From NCBI GenBank assembly GCA_016865035.1, contig CP018227.1:3067501-3131500 (forward strand): 64,000 bases of DNA. The letters are read 5' to 3'. Shown piece after piece: positions 61,794 through 64,000 of this stretch (the stretch's first letter is position 1; every line of letters starts with the position of its first letter). The stretch is from Kordiimonadales bacterium IMCC3096. Its GTDB lineage: Bacteria > Pseudomonadota > Alphaproteobacteria > Minwuiales > Minwuiaceae. The notes beneath the pieces are model-generated. The model was given only the letters and a program-made list of their open reading frames with translations, made no database searches and was not told the DNA's origin. The position numbers and the translations under genes were made by a program.

Positions 61794-63281
61794 CTACATC
61801 GCCGCGCGCAGCACCCGGTCGACGATGCGTTCCAGGTGGCGGAGTGAATTGCAGACCTCCACCTGGTGGCAACTGGCGGCGTAGCGCGGCATCTCGGAAT
61901 CGCCGGTACCCCATTGCAGCCGTCCCTCCGGGTTCAGCCAGATCAGGCGCTTCGAGCGTTCATAGATCGTGCGGACGATTTCGGCACGCGGCTCGCCGTA
62001 GTTGGTGCGCGCGTCGCCCAGGATGATGACCGTGCTGCGATAGTCCACGTCGGCCAGCGCGATGTCGCGGAAATCGAGCAGGGAGCGCCCGTAGTCCGTG
62101 GACATGTAGGCGAAATCCTCCAGTACCGTCGTCACGGCCTCCTCGATGCCGCGTGTCTCGAACAGGCGGGTGACTTCCCGCAGCTCCCCCGCGAAGGCAT
62201 AGGCACGGACCTTCGGCAGTACCTCCTGCAGCGAATAGAGGAACATCAGCAGGAAGCGGGAGACATTGGCGACCGAACCGGAAACGTCGCACAGCACATG
62301 CACATCCGGCCGGTCGATCTTCGTCCGCCGCCACTTGGGTTCCATGATCAGGCCGTCATAGGCCTGGTTGTGGCGCAGGGTCCGGCGCACATCCAGCTGG
62401 CCCCGGTTGGACTTCTTGCGTCGGCGGGAATGCTGCACCACCAGCTTCTTCGCCATCTTGCGCACCAGTTCCTGCATCTGCACGAAGTCGCGCCGTTCCA
62501 CATTGGTCAGCCGCATCTTCTGCAGCATTTCCTCCCGGATGCGGCGGCTCTGGCCGGCGGCCTGCAGGGCAAGCTGCTTTTCCACATAGTCGCGCAGCCG
62601 CTCCATCATCCGGCCCCGCGCCTGGTTCAGGCGCTGACCCAGACCCTCCGCAGCCTGATCGCCGGCCAGTCCGGCATCGCGCAGGTCGGCCAGATCGTCG
62701 TCCAGTTCCTCCAGCCCCATCCCCTCGGCGATGCGGCGGGTGAACAGGCCGATCTGCGTGAACAGCACGATCTCGCGGACACCGGATTCCTCTGCCGCTT
62801 CCGCCAGTCGGGTCTCCAGCCCGGCCCGGTCGTTCTCCAGCAGCATGCGTGAGAGTTCGGACAGGCTCGTCAGGTCACCGGATGGCTCCGCCGTGGTCGG
62901 GGCACCGCCCGCGCCACCGCCGCCGCCTTCGCCCTGGCCGCCTTCCCCGCCTTCGCCACCCTGCATGCCGTCGCCTCCGGGGGAGTCGTCGGACGGGCTG
63001 GCCTCCTCCCGATCGGCAGCGTCGGGGTTGTCGTCGTTCGCGGGTCCTGTCTCCTCATCGAAATCCTGGATGGCGAAGAACCGTTCAAAGCAGTCGTCGA
63101 AGGATTCCTTCTCAAGCTCCGACTTGGCCAGGGTGATGGCCAGCGTGTCCTTGAGCAGTTCCCGGTCGCCAAAACCCACAAGGTCGATGGCCTTGTGTGC
63201 CTCCAGCGTTTCGGCAGGCGAGATCTTCAGGTCGGCTTCCCGCAGCGCTTTCAGGAAGTCGGCCAGCATGGGCGTGATCAT
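61794..63281 (-). CDS. CoxE-like VWA domain protein
   Basis: Protein of 495 residues with an N-terminal helical region, a glycine/acid-rich linker (about 75-130, GGEGGEGGQGEGGGGGAGGAP), a basic segment RRRKKSNRGQLDVRRTLR, and a C-terminal VWA domain whose MIDAS motif is DVSGS (about 332-336). It belongs to the CoxE group, whose members usually team with an AAA+ MoxR/CoxD ATPase to remodel or activate metalloenzymes. No MoxR gene is adjacent here. It converges with metZ. Confidence 0.85.
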   Translation of the reverse strand: MITPMLADFLKALREADLKISPAETLEAHKAIDLVGFGDRELLKDTLAITLAKSELEKESFDDCFERFFAIQDFDEETGPANDDNPDAADREEASPSDDSPGGDGMQGGEGGEGGQGEGGGGGAGGAPTTAEPSGDLTSLSELSRMLLENDRAGLETRLAEAAEESGVREIVLFTQIGLFTRRIAEGMGLEELDDDLADLRDAGLAGDQAAEGLGQRLNQARGRMMERLRDYVEKQLALQAAGQSRRIREEMLQKMRLTNVERRDFVQMQELVRKMAKKLVVQHSRRRKKSNRGQLDVRRTLRHNQAYDGLIMEPKWRRTKIDRPDVHVLCDVSGSVANVSRFLLMFLYSLQEVLPKVRAYAFAGELREVTRLFETRGIEEAVTTVLEDFAYMSTDYGRSLLDFRDIALADVDYRSTVIILGDARTNYGEPRAEIVRTIYERSKRLIWLNPEGRLQWGTGDSEMPRYAASCHQVEVCNSLRHLERIVDRVLRAAM

Positions 63282-63305
63282 TGTCGGACCTCGGCTTTCC
63301 GGAAA

Positions 63306-64000
63306 TCAGTCGCGCGGCAGTTCGTGCTTTGTCACCTTGCCGGTCGCATTGTGGGGCAGTTCGTCCATGAATCGTACGGACTTCGGCACCTTGAAGCGGG
63401 CCAGGTTGTCCTGGCAATGCGTCGTGATCGCTTCCTCGGTGAGGTTGGAGCCGGACTTCTTGACCACGAAGGCCCGTCCGACTTCCCCCCAGCGTTCGTC
63501 GGGGACACCGATGACGGCGGTCTCGGCAATGCCGTCGAGCTGGTAGAGCACGTTCTCCACCTCCGCCGGGTAGACGTTCTCCCCGCCCGAGATGAACATG
63601 TCCTTGTAGCGGTCGACGATGGTGACGAACCCCTCGTCATCCATGCATGCCGCGTCGCCGGTATGGAACCAGCCGTCGGTGAAGGAGTCGCGGTTGGCGT
63701 CGGGCCGGTTCCAGTATCCGGGCGTGATGGTCGGCCCCTTGATCCAGAGTTCGCCCGTTTCCCCGGTCGCGACATCCTGCCCGTCGGGGTCGACGATGCG
63801 GATGGATGTATGCATGGCCGCCTGTCCGGCGGAGCCGATCTTGTCGAGCGCGCGGTCCTTCGACAGCAGCGTGCCAAGGGTGCAGGTCTCGGTCATGCCC
63901 CAGCCGTTCTGCAGCATGATCCCGCGTTCGGCATAGGTCTCCAGCAGGGAGCGGGGGCAGGCGGCACCACCGACGCCAATGGTGACGAGGCGGGAGAGGT
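63306..64000 (-). CDS. Acyl-CoA synthetase (AMP-binding), C-terminal part only
   Basis: C-terminal 231 residues of an ANL-superfamily AMP-dependent ligase; the N-terminal part lies beyond the window. Visible motifs are the A5 region QNGWGMTET, the A7 region DGWFHTGD, the hinge region DRYKDMFISGGENVYPAEVE and the catalytic lysine loop NATGKVTKHEL. It activates a carboxylic acid as the acyl-AMP and then the CoA thioester. The substrate cannot be assigned. It lies 24 bases upstream of the VWA gene on the same strand. Confidence 0.88.
   Translation of the reverse strand, partial: LSRLVTIGVGGAACPRSLLETYAERGIMLQNGWGMTETCTLGTLLSKDRALDKIGSAGQAAMHTSIRIVDPDGQDVATGETGELWIKGPTITPGYWNRPDANRDSFTDGWFHTGDAACMDDEGFVTIVDRYKDMFISGGENVYPAEVENVLYQLDGIAETAVIGVPDERWGEVGRAFVVKKSGSNLTEEAITTHCQDNLARFKVPKSVRFMDELPHNATGKVTKHELPRD

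Noticed and set aside
1-64000. CRISPR arrays, tRNA, rRNA, insertion sequences, phage or defence genes
   Set aside because: None was seen. No regularly spaced direct repeats, no transposase or integrase, and no rRNA or tRNA pattern on reading.

Overview
GC-rich chromosomal DNA of a free-living alphaproteobacterium, probably of Rhodospirillales type. The placement rests on gene order and families: kdsD-lptC-lptA-lptB-rpoN-hpf-ptsN, CbtA/CbtB cobalt uptake, DUF2336, DUF2849, DUF934, an IalB-like secreted protein and a SAM-II riboswitch. I cannot name a genus. The window is almost fully coding. I see no insertion sequence, prophage, CRISPR array, tRNA or rRNA.

Layout. 1-5.7 kb: two crotonases with isomerase-type active sites, an MFS carrier, an epoxide hydrolase and an agmatinase-type ureohydrolase preceded by a long inverted repeat. 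5.8-10.7 kb: DUF2336 protein, HAD nucleotidase, arsC-arsH pair, flavin-binding split-barrel protein, SDR. 10.7-20 kb: two divergent cobalamin blocks. cobT-cobU-cobS runs leftward. cbtB-cbtA-cobW-cobN-cobO runs rightward behind a cobalamin riboswitch. 20-31 kb: a lone molybdenum hydroxylase large subunit, an atypical SDR, a threonine-synthase-like enzyme, small enzymes, rlmN, an IalB homologue, a GST-kappa isomerase with an MFS carrier, and an M23 peptidase. 30.8-37.5 kb: the envelope/sigma-54 block (ptsN, hpf, rpoN, lptB, lptA, lptC, kdsD) and an RNase D-like exonuclease. 37.6-45 kb: NDUFA9-like protein, dTDP-rhamnose genes rfbC-rfbB-rfbD-rfbA followed by a lactonase-like metallo-beta-lactamase, and a soluble PAS histidine kinase. 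45-49 kb: msrP, a MhpD-type hydratase and an EF-G paralogue with an altered G3 motif. 49-54 kb: tandem glycine riboswitch and gcvT-gcvH-gcvPA-gcvPB, then HIT, DUF1499 and PAS proteins. 55.2-61.8 kb: a sulfur assimilation operon, cysG-DUF2849-cysI-DUF934-cysH-rhodanese-metZ, led by what reads as a SAM-II riboswitch. 61.8-64 kb: a CoxE-type VWA protein and the C-terminal part of an acyl-CoA ligase cut by the window edge.

Three metabolite-sensing leaders (cobalamin, glycine, SAM) each sit before the operon whose product or substrate they sense. The most original item is the sulfur operon: a SAM-II-like aptamer and a pair of mutually exclusive hairpins precede a seven-gene unit. It runs from siroheme synthesis through APS and sulfite reduction to homocysteine formation, carries two genes of unknown function, and has no flavoprotein subunit for the sulfite reductase. 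I found no convincing wholly new system. The remaining observations are active-site substitutions, missing partner genes and candidate regulatory sites.
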